Below, piece by piece: positions 34,672-44,696 of a stretch of DNA of 62,974 bases; position 1 is the first letter of the stretch; each line of letters begins with the position of its first letter. Below the pieces are notes generated by a model, which ran no database searches, had not been told where the DNA came from, and saw only the letters and a list, made by a program, of their open reading frames with translations. This DNA comes from Gammaproteobacteria bacterium. GTDB lineage: Bacteria > Pseudomonadota > Gammaproteobacteria > Steroidobacterales > Steroidobacteraceae. The stretch is taken from contig VGUH01000018.1 in NCBI GenBank assembly GCA_016874295.1, forward strand, positions 1-62,974, in the 5' to 3' direction. A program made the position numbers and the translations under genes.

Positions 34672-35350
34672 CGCCCGCCGCGGCCGCGGTCTTGTGCGGC
34701 CACAGGCACAGGTCCCGGATCGGGCATGCCGGGCACCCGGGCTTGCGCGCCGTGCAGGTGTAGCGCCCGTGCAGGATCAGCCAGTGGTGCGCGTCGTGCG
34801 CGAACTCCGCCGGCGTCGTGGTGACCAGGCCGTCCTCGACTGCGCGGACATTCCGGCCCGGCGCCAGCCCGGTGCGGTTCGCAACCCGGAAGATGTGCGT
34901 GTCCACGGCGATCGTCGGCGCACCGAAGGCCGTGTTCATCACGACGTTCGCGGTCTTGCGCCCGACGCCCGGGAGCGCCTCGAGGGCGGCGCGCTCGCGC
35001 GGCACTTCGCCGCGATGGCGATCCAGGAGCAGGCGCGAGGCCGCGACGACGTTCTTCGCCTTCATGCGCCACAGGCCGATGGTGCGGATGTACCCCGCGA
35101 GCCTGCGCTCGCCGAGGGCGACGATGGCCTCGGGCGTGCCCGCCACCGCGAACAGCGGCTTGGTCGCGAGGTTGACGCTCTTGTCGGTCGCCTGGGCGGA
35201 CAGGATCACGGCGACCAGCAGCTGGTAGGGTGAGCGGTAGGTGAGCTCGCTGCGTGGCGCGGGAATGGCGACCCGCAGCCGTTCGTAGAGACTGCGGACC
35301 TCGGCCGGCCCGAGCTGCTTCGCTCGCGGGCGGCGCCGTCTAGCGGCCAT
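34655..35350 (-). CDS. nth: Endonuclease III
   Basis: This 231-residue DNA glycosylase/AP lyase repairs oxidised pyrimidines. The helix-hairpin-helix is [20 protein letters not shown] with the catalytic Lys, the catalytic Asp is in [13 protein letters not shown], and the four cysteines of the [4Fe-4S] cluster form the C-x6-C-x2-C-x5-C loop in [17 protein letters not shown]. The ATG at 35350 lies inside the end of rsxB (11-nt overlap). The N-terminus has a run of basic residues (ARRRRPRAK), and the C-terminal tail is 20 residues longer than the cluster loop. Confidence 0.95.
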   Translation of the reverse strand: MAARRRRPRAKQLGPAEVRSLYERLRVAIPAPRSELTYRSPYQLLVAVILSAQATDKSVNLATKPLFAVAGTPEAIVALGERRLAGYIRTIGLWRMKAKNVVAASRLLLDRHRGEVPRERAALEALPGVGRKTANVVMNTAFGAPTIAVDTHIFRVANRTGLAPGRNVRAVEDGLVTTTPAEFAHDAHHWLILHGRYTCTARKPGCPACPIRDLCLWPHKTAAAAGVTSSG

Positions 35351-35837
35351 GTTCGCGCGCGAGCCGCGCGATGCGCCGTTCGTGGCGCCGGCGAAAATGC
35401 GCCGCGCGCGCGCCATCCGGAGCGGGCGCCGGAACCATGCTGATGCAATCCACGGGGCAGACCGGGATGCAGAGCTCGCAGCCGCTGCAGTCCGCGGCGA
35501 TGACCGTATGCATGCGCTTCTGTGCGCCGAGGATGGCGTCGGTCGGGCAGGGCGGCAGGCAGCGCGCGCAGCCGATGCAGGCCGGCTCGTCGATGAAGGC
35601 GACACGCAGCGGCCCTTCCACGCCGCAGGCGGGATCGAGCGGCAGCTCCGGTCGCCCGAGCAGGGCGGCCAGCTCGCCGATCAGCGCAGCGCCGCCCGGC
35701 GGGCAGCGGTTGAGATCCGACTCGCCGCGTGCCAGCGCCTCGGCGTAGGGCCGGCAGGCGTCGAACCCGCAGCGGCGGCACTGCGTCTGCGGCAGCAGCG
35801 CGTCGATGCGCGCGGCGAGTGCGTCGGTCGCCGCCAC
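35340..35837 (-). CDS. rsxB: RnfB/RsxB-like ferredoxin protein
   Basis: This 165-residue iron-sulfur protein has an Fe-S domain with four Cys near the start ([16 protein letters not shown], then NRCPPGG). Two 4Fe-4S ferredoxin motifs follow: [16 protein letters not shown] and [14 protein letters not shown]. It corresponds to RsxB/RnfB but lacks the N-terminal membrane helix, and no other Rnf/Rsx subunits are in the window. Stand-alone RnfB-like genes next to nth are common in Beta- and Gammaproteobacteria. It probably supplies electrons to a [4Fe-4S] protein; a link to SoxR reduction or to Nth is conjecture. Confidence 0.9.
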   Translation of the reverse strand: MAATDALAARIDALLPQTQCRRCGFDACRPYAEALARGESDLNRCPPGGAALIGELAALLGRPELPLDPACGVEGPLRVAFIDEPACIGCARCLPPCPTDAILGAQKRMHTVIAADCSGCELCIPVCPVDCISMVPAPAPDGARAAHFRRRHERRIARLAREHGR

Positions 35838-35844
35838 GCCGGCC

Positions 35845-37848
35845 TCAGCTCACCTTCATACCGGCCCGGGCGCCCGAATCCGGTGACAGCAGGAACAAGC
35901 CCGTGTCGTCCGAGGCGGCGAGCGCCATGCCCTCGGAGGTGCCGAAGCGCATCTTCTTGGGCTTGAGGTTCGCGACCACGACGATGTGCCGTCCGACCAG
36001 CGCAGCCGGCTCATAGGCGCCGCGGATGCCGGCGAAGATGGTGCGGCGCTCGCTGCCAAGGTCGACCCCGAGCTTCAGCAGCCGGTCTGCACCCTCGACG
36101 AGTTCCGCGGCTTCGACGCGCGCGATGCGCAGCTCCACCTTCGCAAAGTCGTCCGGCGTGATCTGGGCCGGCTGGGTCGCGGCCGGCGGCGCCGGCGCTG
36201 CGGTATCGGTCGGGGGCATGGTCTTCTCCACGAGGTCCTGGACCGCCGCCGCGTCCACGCGGGTCGCAAGCGGGCGGTATTCGTTGATCAGGCTGCCGAC
36301 GAGCGGCGTCTCGACGTCGCGCCAGTGCTTCACCGGTGCGCCGAGGTAGGCCTCGGCCTGTTCCGCGATCCCGGGCAGCACCGGCTTCAGGTAGGCCATC
36401 AGCACGCGGAACAGGTTGATGCCCTGGGTGCAGACGGCCTGCACCTCGCCGGCGCGTGCCGGGTCCTTGGCGGCGAGCCAGGGCTTCTGGCGGTCGATGT
36501 ACAGGTTTGCGCGGTCGGCGAGCGCCATGGTCTCGCGCACGGCCGCCGCGTACTCGAGCGCCTCCCAGGCCTCCATGATGCCGGTGCCGGCATCGGTGAA
36601 CTCGCGGTACAGCGCGGGGTCCGGCAGCGCTGCGGCGAGGCGGCCGCCGTGGCCGCGATGGATGAAGCTCGCGCAGCGGCTCGCGATGTTGACCAGCTTC
36701 CCGACCAGCTCGGCGTTGATGCGGGTCGCGAACTCCTCGAGATTGAGGTCGACATCCACCAGGCCCGGGCCGAGCTTGGCCGCGAGGAAATAGCGGAAGT
36801 ATTCGGGCGCCAGGCGCTCGAGGTAGCGCTGCGCGGTGACGAAAGTGCCGCGCGACTTCGACATCTTCTCGCCATTCACCGTGAGGAAGCCGTGGGCGTG
36901 CACGGCCGTGGGCTTCCTGAAGCCCGCGCCCTCGAGCGTCGCCGGCCAGAACAGCGAGTGGAAGTACAGGATGTCCTTGCCGATGAAGTGGTGCAGCTCG
37001 GCCGGGCTGCCGGGCGCCCACCAGTCATCGAATGACAGCCCGCGGCGCGCGCACAGGTTGGCGAAGCTCGCCATGTAGCCGACCGGCGCATCGAGCCACA
37101 CGTAGAAATACTTGCCGGGCGCGTCCGGGATCTCGAAGCCGAAGTAGGGCGCGTCGCGCGACACGTCCCAGTCGCGCAGCCCCGCGTCGAACCATTCGTC
37201 GAGCTTGTTCGCGACCTCGGGCTGCAGCGCTCCCGACCGGGTCCACTGCCGCAGCATCGGCTCGAAGTCGCCGAGCCTGAAGAAGACGTGCTCGGACTCG
37301 CGCGCCACGGGGCGCGTGCCGGTCACCACCGAGACGGGCTCGACCAGCTCGAGCGGCGTGTAGGTTCCGGAGCAGTTCTCGCAGCTGTCGCCGTACTGGT
37401 CGGGCGCGCCGCAGATCGGGCAGCTGCCCTTGACGTAGCGGTCCGGCAGGAACATGCCGGCCTTCTCGTCGTAAGCCTGCCTGACGCTCCGGCGCGTGAT
37501 GTGCCCGGCCTTCGCCAGCGCCTGGTACATGCGCACGGTGAGGCGCCGGTTCTCCTCCGAGTGCGTCGTGTAGTAGTTGTCGAAGCCGATTCCGAAGGCG
37601 GCGAAGTCGGCGCGCCGCTCGGCGCCCACGCGCTCGATCAGCTGCTCGGGCGTCACGCCCTCGGCCTGGGCCTTGAGCATGATCGGCGTGCCGTGCGTGT
37701 CGTCGGCGCAGACATAGACGACTTCGTGGCCCATGAGCCGCATCGCGCGCACCCAGATGTCGCACTGGATGGTCTCGGTCATGTGCCCGAGATGCGTCGG
37801 CCCGTTCGCGTATGGCAGGGCGCTGGTGACCAGGATGCGGCGCGCCAT
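35845..37848 (-). CDS. metG: Methionyl-tRNA synthetase
   Basis: This 667-residue class I synthetase has HIGH-type GPTHLGH near residue 15, a zinc knuckle with CPICG and CENCSG at about 140-160, KMSKS in [11 protein letters not shown] near residue 330, and an anticodon-binding helical domain. The C-terminal tRNA-binding EMAP-II/Trbp111-like domain starts at about 560 ([17 protein letters not shown]). The ATG at 37848 shares a base with the stop of the pilT remnant (TGATG), so its present translation follows a broken gene. It is divergent from mrp, as in E. coli, but with the HEAT/pilT remnants in between. Confidence 0.96.
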   Translation of the reverse strand: MARRILVTSALPYANGPTHLGHMTETIQCDIWVRAMRLMGHEVVYVCADDTHGTPIMLKAQAEGVTPEQLIERVGAERRADFAAFGIGFDNYYTTHSEENRRLTVRMYQALAKAGHITRRSVRQAYDEKAGMFLPDRYVKGSCPICGAPDQYGDSCENCSGTYTPLELVEPVSVVTGTRPVARESEHVFFRLGDFEPMLRQWTRSGALQPEVANKLDEWFDAGLRDWDVSRDAPYFGFEIPDAPGKYFYVWLDAPVGYMASFANLCARRGLSFDDWWAPGSPAELHHFIGKDILYFHSLFWPATLEGAGFRKPTAVHAHGFLTVNGEKMSKSRGTFVTAQRYLERLAPEYFRYFLAAKLGPGLVDVDLNLEEFATRINAELVGKLVNIASRCASFIHRGHGGRLAAALPDPALYREFTDAGTGIMEAWEALEYAAAVRETMALADRANLYIDRQKPWLAAKDPARAGEVQAVCTQGINLFRVLMAYLKPVLPGIAEQAEAYLGAPVKHWRDVETPLVGSLINEYRPLATRVDAAAVQDLVEKTMPPTDTAAPAPPAATQPAQITPDDFAKVELRIARVEAAELVEGADRLLKLGVDLGSERRTIFAGIRGAYEPAALVGRHIVVVANLKPKKMRFGTSEGMALAASDDTGLFLLSPDSGARAGMKVS

Positions 37849-38372
37849 CACTCCTGCTCGCGGCCGGTCTCGAATCTGGCCTTGTTGATGGCTTTCTCGT
37901 AGGCGGAGCGGCCGCTGATCTGGCCCTGCTCGAGCAGCTGCTCGATCGCCGAGTCCATGGTGCGCATGCCGGCCGCGGCGCTGGACTGCATGGTCGACTC
38001 GAGCTGGTCGATCTTGCCCTGGCGGATGAGGTTGGCGGCGGCCGGCGTATTGATCAGCACCTTGAGCGCCGCCACGCGCCCGGGCGTGCCCTTGCGCGGG
38101 ATCAGCTGCTGTGACACGACCCCGCGCAGCGAGGTCGAGAGCATGGTGCGCACGTGGCCCTGCTTGTCGGCCGGAAAGGCGTTCACGATGCGGTCCACGG
38201 TCGCCGCCGCGCCATTCGTGTGCAGCGTCGCCATCACGAGGATCCCCATTTCGGCGGCGGTGATCGCGGTCGAGATCGTCTCGAGATCGCGCAGCTCGCC
38301 GACCAGGATCACGTCGGGGTCCTCGCGCAGGGCGGACAGCAGCGCGGAGGCGCAGGAAGCCGCGTGCGCGCG
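37848..38372 (-). pseudogene. C-terminal half of a PilT/PilU-type ATPase
   Basis: From about 38372 the frame reads [40 protein letters not shown] and then [20 protein letters not shown]. These are the Asp box, Walker B and His box of twitching-motility retraction ATPases, and the segment ends at [16 protein letters not shown]. The N-terminal PAS-like domain and Walker A are absent. Upstream the frame is replaced by the 5' part of a HEAT-repeat gene in a different frame. The first ATG (38312) lies in the middle of the ATPase domain. It is therefore a truncated gene with no nucleotide-binding loop. Its stop overlaps the metG start. Confidence 0.85.
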
Positions 38373-38902
38373 ATCGTGTCCTTGCCTTCGACGCGCGAGA
38401 TCAGTTCGTCCACCGAGCTCGCGTCCACCAGTTCACCCGCGATCCGGAACAGCGCCGCCTTCTCGTTCGGGTCCTGCTGGTACGCGGCATTCAGGAGATC
38501 GCGCAGGTTGAAGCGGTTCTTCTGCGCCGCGATCACGTCGAGGACCGCGGGCTTGGCGACCGCCGGGTTCTGCAACAGGTCGAGCAGCAGGTTCGGCGAG
38601 TAGTTGCGCGAGGAGGCGAGCGCCCAGGCGACGCTGGCAATGGCGCGCGGGTGCTGCTCCGCCAGCACCTTGGCAAACAACGGAAAAGACCTGTTGTTGA
38701 TGAGCGGCGTCAGCGCTTCGACGAACGCGATCGTCTCGCGCTTGTCGGAGGTCGCGAGCGCGTCCACGATCGGCAGGATGGCCGCCTGACCGAGCCCCTG
38801 CAGCCTGGTCAGTGCCGTCTTCGCCTTTGCGCTGGTCGGGTCACCGCTTTCCCGAACCTCGGCGATCAGACGGTCCGCCCGGTAGCCACCAAATAAGCCC
38901 AT
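38309..38902 (-). pseudogene. HEAT-repeat protein, truncated and joined to pilT-type DNA
   Basis: The ATG at 38902 begins MGLFGGYRADRLIAEVRESG, and HEAT-like helical pairs follow up to [16 protein letters not shown]. After that (about 38370) the DNA is that of a PilT-type ATPase in another frame. The reading frame runs on as [16 protein letters not shown] and stops at 38309. The product would therefore have about 178 native residues and a nonsense tail. Intact relatives are longer and lie upstream of pilT-like genes. The start is kept and the ribosome could still translate it. Confidence 0.75.
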
Positions 38903-39030
38903 CCGACTCCGGTCGTTCTCGTGGGACGATTGCGAAAAACTGCTGAGCAATCAGTATGCCACAGGGCGCCGCCGGCCCGATTCCCGCGGGCGCTTCGGCT
39001 ACAATGCCGCCCCCGAACCGGAATGGAACC

Positions 39031-40125
39031 ATGGCGACGCCGCTGAACGACCGTCTCGCAAGCGCGCTCGGGCGGTTCGTCGAGCCGCTGCTCGGGCTGT
39101 CGCTTGCCGAGGCAGGGGCCATCGCGGGCGTGGAGGGGGGGCCTGAGGAGCCGCGGGTACACATCGTGCTCGGTTTCCCGCTCGGGGGCTACGAGACCCG
39201 GCTGCGTGAGGCGCTCGATGCGCATCTCGCCTCCGAGGGCATCGACGCGCGCCCGGCCTATGCATTCGAAGCCCGCATTCCCGCGTTCGTCGCCGATGCG
39301 CGGCAGCGGCCGCTGCCCGACGTCGCGAACGTGATCGCGATCGCCTCCGGCAAGGGAGGTGTCGGCAAGTCGACGGTAGCCGTGAATCTCGCGCTCGCGC
39401 TGGCGGCCCAGGGCGCCCGGGTCGGGCTGCTCGACGCCGACGTCTACGGCCCGAGCATCCCGCGCATGATGGGCCTGCAGGGCGCGCGGCCCGCGACCCC
39501 CGATGGCAGGACCCTGGAGCCGCCGCGCGGCCACGGCCTGCCCGTCATGTCGATTGGATTCCTGGTGGACGCCGACCAGCCCATGGCCTGGCGCGGGCCG
39601 ATGGCGACGCAGGCGCTCGCCCAGATGCTCGGCGACACGCGCTGGGGGCCGCTCGACTACCTGGTCGTCGACATGCCCCCGGGCACGGGCGACATCCAGC
39701 TGACGCTCAGCCAGCGGGTGCCGGTGTCCGGCGCCGTGATCGTCACGACGCCCCAGGAGATCGCGCTGCTCGACGCGCGCAAGGGGCTCGCGATGTTCCG
39801 CAAGGTCGGCGTGCCGGTGCTCGGCATCGTCGAGAACATGGGTCTGCACCGCTGCCCCGCCTGTGGCCACGAATCGCACATTTTCGACTCGGGTGGCGGG
39901 CGGGCGCTGGCCGAGCGTTACGGGACCGTGCTGCTCGGCGAGCTGCCGCTCGACGCCACGATCCGCGAGCAGGCAGATTCGGGCCGGCCGACCGTGGTGG
40001 CGGACCCCGGTTCGGCGGCGGCGGCGGCCTATCACGCGATCGCGCGCCGCGCCGCGGGGGCGCTCGCGGCGAGCGCCATCCGCGGCGCCGTGAAGCTGCC
40101 CGAAATCCGCATTGAGGGGGACTGA
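39031..40125 (+). CDS. mrp: Iron-sulfur cluster carrier Mrp/ApbC
   Basis: This 364-residue P-loop ATPase loads [4Fe-4S] clusters onto apoproteins. It has a short N-terminal MIP18-like domain (residues 1-95), the deviant Walker [20 protein letters not shown], then [32 protein letters not shown], and the cluster-binding CPACGH pair (Cys-x-x-Cys). I choose ATG 39031 ([10 protein letters not shown]); another ATG at 39004 would add nine residues. It is divergent from the HEAT/pilT/metG block and overlaps dcd by one base. Confidence 0.95.
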   Translation: MATPLNDRLASALGRFVEPLLGLSLAEAGAIAGVEGGPEEPRVHIVLGFPLGGYETRLREALDAHLASEGIDARPAYAFEARIPAFVADARQRPLPDVANVIAIASGKGGVGKSTVAVNLALALAAQGARVGLLDADVYGPSIPRMMGLQGARPATPDGRTLEPPRGHGLPVMSIGFLVDADQPMAWRGPMATQALAQMLGDTRWGPLDYLVVDMPPGTGDIQLTLSQRVPVSGAVIVTTPQEIALLDARKGLAMFRKVGVPVLGIVENMGLHRCPACGHESHIFDSGGGRALAERYGTVLLGELPLDATIREQADSGRPTVVADPGSAAAAAYHAIARRAAGALAASAIRGAVKLPEIRIEGD

Positions 40126-40688
40126 TGTCGATCAAGTCGGACCGGTGGATCCGCCGCATGGCGGGGCAGGGGATGATCGAGCCGTTCGAGGCGGGCCAGG
40201 TGCGCACGGCAGGCGGGGAGAAGATCGTCTCCTACGGCACCTCAAGCTACGGCTACGACGTGCGCTGCGCGCCCGAGTTCAAGATCTTCACCAACATCAA
40301 TTCGACCATCGTCGACCCGAAGAATTTCGACCCGAAGAGTTTCGTCGACTTGGCGGGCGATGTCTGCATCATCCCGCCGAACTCGTTCGCGCTCGCGCGC
40401 ACGATCGAGTACTTCCGGATTCCGCGCAACGTGCTGGTCGTGTGCCTCGGAAAAAGCTCGTACGCGCGTTGCGGGTTGATCGTGAACGTAACGCCGCTGG
40501 AACCCGAGTGGGAGGGGCACGTCACGCTCGAGTTCTCGAATACCACGCCGCTGCCGGCGCGCATCTACGCGAACGAGGGCGTCGCGCAGTTCCTGTTCTT
40601 CGAGTCCGACGAGGTCTGCGAGACCTCCTACAAGGATCGCGGCGGCAAGTACCAGGGCCAGAAGGGCGTGACGCTGCCCCGCACCTAG
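40125..40688 (+). CDS. dcd: dCTP deaminase
   Basis: This 187-residue enzyme converts dCTP to dUTP for thymidylate synthesis. Characteristic segments are [20 protein letters not shown], the catalytic region [26 protein letters not shown] (with the Ser-Ser-Tyr-Ala-Arg and the Glu of EPEWEG), and [18 protein letters not shown]. The length is close to that of the E. coli enzyme (193). It starts at the last base of the mrp stop (TGATG) and its 3' end overlaps the DUF3108 gene by four bases on the other strand. Confidence 0.96.
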   Translation: MSIKSDRWIRRMAGQGMIEPFEAGQVRTAGGEKIVSYGTSSYGYDVRCAPEFKIFTNINSTIVDPKNFDPKSFVDLAGDVCIIPPNSFALARTIEYFRIPRNVLVVCLGKSSYARCGLIVNVTPLEPEWEGHVTLEFSNTTPLPARIYANEGVAQFLFFESDEVCETSYKDRGGKYQGQKGVTLPRT

Positions 40689-41401
40689 CCGGGCTTGAAG
40701 CTGCGGATGCGGGTGTTGAAGCCGAGCTTGCCCCTGACCAGTTGCTGCGCCTGCACCACGCCGAAGCCGAGCGCGGGCGCGTGCCAGCTGATCGTCTCGC
40801 GGCTCGAGCCGTCGCGCGTGCTGCGGTAGACGAGCGTGTCGAACTCGCCGAGCGCGGTTGCGACCTTCTCGCGGCGCAGCAGCGTGTAGCGGTAGTGCTT
40901 GACCTGGCCCTTCTCGATCATCGCGATCGTGTCTGGCTCCTGGCCCGCCCGCAGGCGCGCCGTGACCAGCACCTGCAAGGTCGCCGCGTCCTGCAGGCCG
41001 GGGAGCAGGGGCAGGTCGACCGGCATTTCCTCCGCAATTCCGTGCACGCGACCCGCCCTCCAGTCGAACTCGAGCCGCACGTCGCGGTCGGTGCGCTTCG
41101 TGCCGTCGTCGAGCAGGTAGCGCAGCGGCCGCGGAAACTCGCCGACGACCTCGAACTCCGAGCGCTGTAGCACCGTGGCGGGGGCAACGACGCGCGCGAG
41201 GCCGGTCGCGGTCGCGGCGGTCTCGAGCACCCACCCGTCGCCGGACTTCGCAAGCGCGGTGTGGCTTGTGCCGCCCGGAATGCGTCCGTAGCGCACGTCG
41301 TACTCGGCCGTGAACGGCGCGACCGCGGCGTCTGCGGCCGCGGCGAGCGCGGGAACGAGCGCCGCCGCGAGCGCGAGCCAGCCGACCGCCATCACACGCA
41401 T
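40685..41401 (-). CDS. DUF3108 periplasmic protein
   Basis: This 238-residue protein has a signal peptide ([20 protein letters not shown]) and a DUF3108 beta-rich body: [33 protein letters not shown], and the final [20 protein letters not shown]3108 proteins regularly follow purN in Gammaproteobacteria, as here. A role in the envelope is likely, but no activity is known. The ATG at 41401 lies inside the 3' end of purN (10-nt overlap). Confidence 0.9.
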   Translation of the reverse strand: MRVMAVGWLALAAALVPALAAAADAAVAPFTAEYDVRYGRIPGGTSHTALAKSGDGWVLETAATATGLARVVAPATVLQRSEFEVVGEFPRPLRYLLDDGTKRTDRDVRLEFDWRAGRVHGIAEEMPVDLPLLPGLQDAATLQVLVTARLRAGQEPDTIAMIEKGQVKHYRYTLLRREKVATALGEFDTLVYRSTRDGSSRETISWHAPALGFGVVQAQQLVRGKLGFNTRIRSFKPG

Positions 41402-42042
41402 GGCTCCTCCTCGACGATCGCCGGCCGCAGCGGGGCGCCGTCCATGTACGCCGTCCCGTCGCGCCACGTAAGGCGACCTTCGGCCATCCAGCCGACGGCG
41501 CGCGGATAGATAATGTGCTCGAGCCGCTGAACGCGCGCTGAAAGCGACCCCTCGTCCTCGCCGGGGCGCACCGCGAGCCGGCCCTGGATCACGATCGGAC
41601 CCGCGTCGAGCTCTTCGACCACGAAATGGACCGTGCAGCCGTGTATCCGTTCGCCGGCCTCCAGCACGCGGCGGTGCGTGTGCAGGCCGCGGTAAGCGGG
41701 CAGCAGCGACGGGTGGATATTGAGGAGCCGGCCTGCCCAGTGCCGCACGAAGCCGGCGTCGAGGATGCGCATGAAGCCCGCGAGCACGACCAGCCGCGCG
41801 CCGCCTGCCTCGAGCGCGGCCGAAAGCGCCGCACCGTAGGCAGCGCGGTCCATACCCTGCGCCGCCTCGAGCACCGATGCCTCAAGCCCGAGCGCGCGCG
41901 CAGCCGGGATGCCCGCCGCGTCCACGCGATCGCAGAGGACCGCGACGATGCGTCCGTCGATGCGCCCGTCGCGGGTCGCCCGCTCGAGCGCCAGCAGGTT
42001 GCTGCCGCGCCCCGAGATCAGCACGGCGAAGGGCAGGGCCAT
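41392..42042 (-). CDS. purN: Phosphoribosylglycinamide formyltransferase 1
   Basis: This 216-residue enzyme transfers a formyl group from 10-formyl-THF to GAR in purine synthesis. It has the GAR-binding start LISGRGSNLLAL, the folate-site segment VLAGFMRILDAGFV, the catalytic NIHPSLLPAYRGLHTHRRVL (Asn, His), and the catalytic Asp in HFVVEELDAGPIVIQ. Its ATG shares a base with the purM stop (TGATG). The 3' end overlaps the DUF3108 gene. Confidence 0.96.
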   Translation of the reverse strand: MALPFAVLISGRGSNLLALERATRDGRIDGRIVAVLCDRVDAAGIPAARALGLEASVLEAAQGMDRAAYGAALSAALEAGGARLVVLAGFMRILDAGFVRHWAGRLLNIHPSLLPAYRGLHTHRRVLEAGERIHGCTVHFVVEELDAGPIVIQGRLAVRPGEDEGSLSARVQRLEHIIYPRAVGWMAEGRLTWRDGTAYMDGAPLRPAIVEEEPCV

Positions 42043-43070
42043 CAGCCGATCTGCACGCCTGCGCCCGTGACGACCTCGCCGATGACAGTGGCCTGCTCGC
42101 CGGCGGCGCGCAGCAGCCCGAGGGCGGATTCCGCGTCGGCACGCGCAATCACCACGACCATGCCGATGCCGCAGTTGAACGTGCGGTGCATCTCGGCGTC
42201 GCTGATGCTCCCGCTGGTGCGGATCCAGTCCCACACCGGTTCCCGGCGCCAGGCGCGGGATTCGAGGCGGACGCCGAGACCGTCCGGCAGCACGCGCGGA
42301 ATGTTGTCGGTGAGGCCACCGCCCGTGATGTGCGCGAGGCCGTGCACGTCTGCGGCCGCAGCGAGCCTGAGGACGGACTTCACGTAGATTCGGGTCGGCG
42401 CCATCAGCAGGTCGACCAGCCGCGCGCCGCCGACCTCGGTGTCCCGATCCGCGCCGGTATCGGCGAGCAGGCGCCGGATGAGCGAAAAGCCGTTGGAGTG
42501 CGGTCCGGAGGAGGCGAGCCCGATCACCGCGTCGCCGGCGCGCACGCGGCTGCCGTCGATGATGCGGTCGCGCTCGACCACGCCCACGCAAAACCCGGCA
42601 AGGTCGTAATCGCCCTCCGGGTACATGCCCGGCATTTCGGCGGTCTCGCCGCCGACCAGCGCGCAGCCCGCGAGCGCGCAACCCGCGGCGATGCCGGCGA
42701 TGACCCGCTCGGCAACCTCGACCGACAGGCGGCCGGTCGCGTAGTAGTCGAGGAAGAAAAGCGGCTCGGCGCCCTGGACCACGACGTCATTCGCGCACAT
42801 CGCGACCAAGTCCTGGCCGACGCCGTCGTGCAGGCCCGTGTCGATCGCGAGTCGCAATTTGGTGCCGACGCCGTCGGTGCCCGCGACCAGCACCGGGCGC
42901 TGCCAGCGACCCTGAGGAATCTCGATCATCGCGCCGAAGCCGCCGATTCCCGCGAGCACCTCGGGCCGCATCGTGCGGGCGACGTGCGGCTTGATGCGCT
43001 CGACGAGCTCTTCACCGGCGTCGATGTCGACGCCGGCATCCCGGTAGGTCAGCGAGGGGCGTTCTGTCAT
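42042..43070 (-). CDS. purM: Phosphoribosylformylglycinamidine cyclo-ligase
   Basis: This 342-residue AIR synthetase of purine synthesis starts with [20 protein letters not shown]. It has the family segments [60 protein letters not shown] and [19 protein letters not shown]. The length equals that of the E. coli enzyme (345). It is the first gene of purM-purN-DUF3108. The 58 bases shared with the divergent DUF2066 gene hold the promoter, but no PurR-like operator stands out. Confidence 0.97.
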   Translation of the reverse strand: MTERPSLTYRDAGVDIDAGEELVERIKPHVARTMRPEVLAGIGGFGAMIEIPQGRWQRPVLVAGTDGVGTKLRLAIDTGLHDGVGQDLVAMCANDVVVQGAEPLFFLDYYATGRLSVEVAERVIAGIAAGCALAGCALVGGETAEMPGMYPEGDYDLAGFCVGVVERDRIIDGSRVRAGDAVIGLASSGPHSNGFSLIRRLLADTGADRDTEVGGARLVDLLMAPTRIYVKSVLRLAAAADVHGLAHITGGGLTDNIPRVLPDGLGVRLESRAWRREPVWDWIRTSGSISDAEMHRTFNCGIGMVVVIARADAESALGLLRAAGEQATVIGEVVTGAGVQIG

Positions 43071-43128
43071 GGCGGAAAATCGGGCCTGCGTCGACGGGCC
43101 CGTCCGGCGGGCAGTGTACTATTGTAGC

Positions 43129-44133
43129 GTGAGCGCGCGCCCCGACCCGGTTCTTGCCCGATCCCTCCGCGCCCTGGCAGCGGTACTGGTGCTGGCGGCG
43201 CCGTGGCTGCCCGCGCACGCGGAAATCCTCGACGACCTCTACTCGGTGAGCGTGCCCTACACGGGCGACAACGAGGCCGCGTTCCGCCAGGCCATGCGCG
43301 ACGTCCTGGTGCGCGTCACCGGGCGCGGCGATGCGCCCGAGCTCGAAAACCTCGCGCCGCTCGTGGCCGGCGCCTCGCGCTACGTCAAGAGCTTTCGCCG
43401 CGCGCCCGGCGGCATGCTGGCGGTGAGTTTCGACGGGCCGGCGATCGAGGACGCAGTCGACGCCTCGGGGCTCGCATTCTGGGACAACCAACGGCCGGTC
43501 ACGCTCGTGTGGCTCGCGCTCGACCGCGGCGGGGACCGCCGGGCGCTGGTCTCGTCGAGCGACACCAGCGCGGAAAAGTCCCGGGTCGACGCGGACGCCG
43601 AACGCCGCGGGCTGCCGCTCGTCTGGCCGGACGCCGGCGACGACCTCGTGCGCGCCATGCAGGAGGCCTGGTCCGGCAACCAGGATGCGCTGCGCGACTC
43701 TGCGCGCCGTTACGGCGCGGACGGCGTGCTGATCGGTCGCGCCCGGCTCTCGGCGCCGGGCCGCTTCGACGTGAACTGGACGTTTTCTTCCCCCGGTGCC
43801 GACGGCAGCGCGTCCGGCGACCTCGAGGCCGGGCCGGCGCTCGCGGCCGAGCGCTATGCGGGCGTGTACGCGGCCCGCGGCGCCGCCCAGCGTACCGACC
43901 AGGTCGTCACGGTCACCGGCATCGCCTCGCTCGAGGGCTACGCGTCGGCGATGCGCACGCTCGCCAAGCTGCCGCCCGTGCGCGGCGTCGCGGTGGACGA
44001 GGTGACGCCGGATGGCGTTTCCTTCCGCGTCCACGTGCGCGGCGATCCCGGCTCGCTGCACCAGGCCATCCAGCGCGACGGCCGGCTGCAGGCGGTGGAT
44101 TCCGGCCGCCTCATCTACGCCCTGCAGCCATGA
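43129..44133 (+). CDS. DUF2066 envelope protein
   Basis: This 334-residue protein has a signal peptide (SLRALAAVLVLAAPWLPAHA), then ILDDLYSVSVPYTGDNEAAF, which opens the DUF2066 domain. DUF2066 genes lie directly upstream of a CDP-alcohol phosphatidyltransferase gene and hda in many Gammaproteobacteria, exactly as here. The GTG at 43129 fits the signal peptide and leaves a 58-base divergent promoter region next to purM; the ATG at 43069 would overlap purM. Its function is unknown. The stop overlaps the next gene as ATGA. Confidence 0.88.
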   Translation: MSARPDPVLARSLRALAAVLVLAAPWLPAHAEILDDLYSVSVPYTGDNEAAFRQAMRDVLVRVTGRGDAPELENLAPLVAGASRYVKSFRRAPGGMLAVSFDGPAIEDAVDASGLAFWDNQRPVTLVWLALDRGGDRRALVSSSDTSAEKSRVDADAERRGLPLVWPDAGDDLVRAMQEAWSGNQDALRDSARRYGADGVLIGRARLSAPGRFDVNWTFSSPGADGSASGDLEAGPALAAERYAGVYAARGAAQRTDQVVTVTGIASLEGYASAMRTLAKLPPVRGVAVDEVTPDGVSFRVHVRGDPGSLHQAIQRDGRLQAVDSGRLIYALQP

Positions 44134-44696
44134 AGATGGCGACGGTCCCGAACCTCATCTGCCTGCTCAGGATCGCGCTCACTTTTCCGATCGTGATCTG
44201 GCTCGCCGAGGGCCGCTACGCGCAGACGCTCGTGCTGTTCGCCGTGGCGGCGGCGTCCGACATCCTCGACGGCTATCTTGCGAAGACCTTTGGCTGGACC
44301 TCGGAGCTCGGCAAGGTCCTCGATCCGCTCGCGGACAAGCTGTTGCTCGTGTCGGTATTCATCACGCTCGCGGTGATCGGGCTGGTGCCGGTCTGGCTCG
44401 CCGGCATCGCCGTGCTGCGCGACGTCGTGATCAGCGTCGGTGCCTGGGTCTACAAGCGGCTGTTCGGGCCGCTGGAAGGCCGGCCCACGATACCCTCGAA
44501 GATCAACACGCTCGTGCAGCTCACGTTCGTGATCGCGGTGGTCTGGCAGGCGGCGTTCCACGACCTGCCTGCGTGGCTGGTCACCGGGCTCGGGGCGGGC
44601 GTCCTGGTCACGACCGTGGTGAGCGGCGTCGACTACGTGCAGACCTACATTCGCAGGGCGATCGCCGTCAGCCGGGCCCGCCGCGGCGTTTCCTGA
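44130..44696 (+). CDS. CDP-alcohol phosphatidyltransferase (PgsA-like)
   Basis: This 188-residue integral membrane enzyme has the signature D-G-x2-A-x8-G-x3-D-x3-D in SDILDGYLAKTFGWTSELGK followed by VLDPLADK, so all catalytic Asp residues are present. The NLICLLRIALTFPIVIWLA start resembles PgsA/cardiolipin synthase types that use phosphatidylglycerol-phosphate pathways. The substrate (glycerol-3-phosphate, or phosphatidylglycerol as in other CDP-OH enzymes) cannot be decided. It overlaps DUF2066 by 4 nt and hda by 1 nt, so it is translated in series with both. Confidence 0.88.
   Translation: MKMATVPNLICLLRIALTFPIVIWLAEGRYAQTLVLFAVAAASDILDGYLAKTFGWTSELGKVLDPLADKLLLVSVFITLAVIGLVPVWLAGIAVLRDVVISVGAWVYKRLFGPLEGRPTIPSKINTLVQLTFVIAVVWQAAFHDLPAWLVTGLGAGVLVTTVVSGVDYVQTYIRRAIAVSRARRGVS

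Noticed and set aside
37700-37860. Riboswitch or T-box in front of metG
   Set aside because: metG starts on the stop codon of the pilT remnant with no leader, so there is no room for one.
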